Positions 6,351 through 7,428 of a stretch of DNA of 7,428 bases are shown here, one piece after another. Position numbers and translations under genes: made by a program. The notes below the pieces were generated by a model. The model was not told where the DNA came from, did no database searches, and was given only the letters and a program-made list of their open reading frames with translations. This stretch comes from Lentisphaerota bacterium (GTDB taxonomy: Bacteria > Verrucomicrobiota > Lentisphaeria > Victivallales > GWF2-50-93). Location of the stretch: the NCBI GenBank assembly GCA_025360875.1, contig JANYBI010000394.1, positions 1-7,428 of the forward strand. The letters are read 5' to 3'. Each line of letters opens with the position of its first letter. Position 1 is the stretch's first letter.

Positions 6351-7428
6351 TCACTGACTGATAACCGTATCACGGAATGACGCGACTTTTTCCTTCAGCC
6401 TCAGGATTGTAAGCGCGTTGTTTGCATCTTTCACATCTCCGGTGGCCTTGCCACGGCAGATTATTGAAGGATTGGAGAAGAACGGCGTGTCAATGGGATA
6501 TGAACTGCTTCCATACGTCATTATCGAATGATATCCTTTCCTGTCGGTACCGGTCCACTGCCATCCAAAGGAATATGGAAAATATCCAGGGGCGTTCACT
6601 GCTTGCGCCTTTGAATGGCCGCATCCGAGATTATGACCGCATTCATGGGCATATGTGTATGAATTGACAAGCTGTTTGACTCTGCATACATTAAATGCAA
6701 AATCCGGATTCCCGTTGAAAAGCCAGCCCAGTCCTCCAATATCATCCGCCGCAGTGACAAGTGTCACGATGTCAGCACCGTAATTATTCCGCAACTCTTT
6801 GACAGCATCGTTGAAAGTCACGCTGTACAGATCAACCGCCGTGTTTCCCTTGGATTCCCCAGCCGAATTAAATGCTATTTCCTCTGAATGCACCAGCCTG
6901 AGATTCACGCCGATCTTGCTGCTTGCAAACGCGGTGTTGGCTTTGGCTACGGCTATCGCCAGTATGTTTCCGATAGGTCCCTGATAGTTTGCATCCGCCC
7001 AAAGCCTGGCCTTGGCCGTATAGACGAACATTACGTCAATAGTTGTCCCAGCAGAGGAATTATCTGAAAGTTCGCCTATGGTCGGAGCCTGGAAGCCTGA
7101 GTCCCCGGAAATGGCCGATCCATCCGGCAACCTGATGTTTCTCGTCAACATGACATCTTCACTGTTCTTCGATATGTCCATCTTGTTCCTGTCCTGCTCG
7201 AAAATGGAATAGTCAATTCCGTTTCCGGTTCCTGCAGTAAAAATCCTGTCATCGCCTGGCAGTTCGACAAAAGCGACGGTTCGTCCTTCCGATGTGGCAA
7301 TATAAACGGTGCCTTTTGGGTTGTCGGGATCAATAGTCCCTACGACAACGTCAGTACCGTTAACATCGGAATATTTCGCTCCGACCTGCGCGTTGCACGA
7401 AAAATCATCAAAAAGGTTCAGACTAAGA
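6351..7428 (-). CDS. reprolysin-like (M12B) zinc metalloprotease, 5' end cut off by the window edge
   Basis: The minus-strand frame is open from the right edge to the TGA at 6353-6351, giving 358 visible residues. The ATG at 7181 is an internal Met (residue 83), not the start: the upstream frame has no stop and encodes matching protein. Residues 1 to about 80 (LNLFDDF, GTVYIATSEGRTVAFVEL) resemble the propeptide of bacterial reprolysin-like proteases. The catalytic domain runs from about 130 (IDVMFVYTAKAR) to the end. The zinc site HECGHNLGCGH is at 261-271, with ligands H261, H265 and H271 and catalytic E262. The metzincin Met-turn is HSIMTYG, with M303. The protein ends soon after the catalytic domain, with no C-terminal anchor or sorting signal. 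A signal peptide is expected beyond the window. It is probably secreted or periplasmic and made as a zymogen; the substrate is unknown. It converges on pcnB with 18 bp between stops and has no evident link to the housekeeping genes. Confidence 0.88.
   Translation of the reverse strand, partial: LSLNLFDDFSCNAQVGAKYSDVNGTDVVVGTIDPDNPKGTVYIATSEGRTVAFVELPGDDRIFTAGTGNGIDYSIFEQDRNKMDISKNSEDVMLTRNIRLPDGSAISGDSGFQAPTIGELSDNSSAGTTIDVMFVYTAKARLWADANYQGPIGNILAIAVAKANTAFASSKIGVNLRLVHSEEIAFNSAGESKGNTAVDLYSVTFNDAVKELRNNYGADIVTLVTAADDIGGLGWLFNGNPDFAFNVCRVKQLVNSYTYAHECGHNLGCGHSKAQAVNAPGYFPYSFGWQWTGTDRKGYHSIMTYGSSSYPIDTPFFSNPSIICRGKATGDVKDANNALTILRLKEKVASFRDTVISQ

Noticed and set aside
6351..7181. Start of the metalloprotease at the internal ATG (7181)
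   Set aside because: The frame stays open another 82 codons to the window edge and that part encodes propeptide-like sequence, so the gene begins outside the window.
1..7428. CRISPR arrays, IS elements, tRNA or rRNA genes, or a defence or mobile island
   Set aside because: No spaced direct repeats, transposase or integrase motifs, terminal repeats or tRNA-like sequences were found on either strand. All gaps are 102 bp or shorter and the genes are recognisable families.

Overview
This window reads as ordinary housekeeping chromosome from a Gram-negative (double-membrane) bacterium, with one secreted protease at the right edge. The diderm inference rests on lnt, which acylates lipoproteins. 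The style of the NadB, PcnB and reprolysin-like proteins, the roughly balanced base composition in genes and the very AT-rich gaps remind me of the PVC group (Lentisphaerota/Kiritimatiellota-like). That placement is an impression from memory, not a result of any search.

Layout. The left half, on the minus strand, reads right to left: lnt (apolipoprotein N-acyltransferase, 3428 to 1614), tlyA (rRNA 2'-O-methyltransferase, 1535 to 798) and a DUF362-family gene that starts at 761 and runs off the left edge. A 102-bp, about 25% G+C divergent gap (3429-3530) separates lnt from the plus-strand pair nadB (L-aspartate oxidase, 3531-5180) and pcnB (poly(A) polymerase/CCA-type nucleotidyltransferase, 5214-6332). 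pcnB converges, with 18 bp between stop codons, on a minus-strand reprolysin-like (M12B) zinc metalloprotease that enters from the right edge and stops at 6351.

How the genes work together. They belong to separate basic processes: lipoprotein maturation, ribosome modification, NAD synthesis, RNA 3'-end processing and extracellular proteolysis. The two strand-consistent groups could be co-transcribed, but the products share no obvious pathway. All gaps are 102 bp or shorter and I see no tRNA, rRNA, IS element, CRISPR array, attachment site or convincing intrinsic terminator. Shine-Dalgarno-like sequences precede tlyA and the DUF362 gene but not lnt, nadB or pcnB. I found no evidence of a previously undescribed system. 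The most notable points are the metalloprotease, the enlarged Lnt, the partial DUF362 protein and the divergent regulatory gap.
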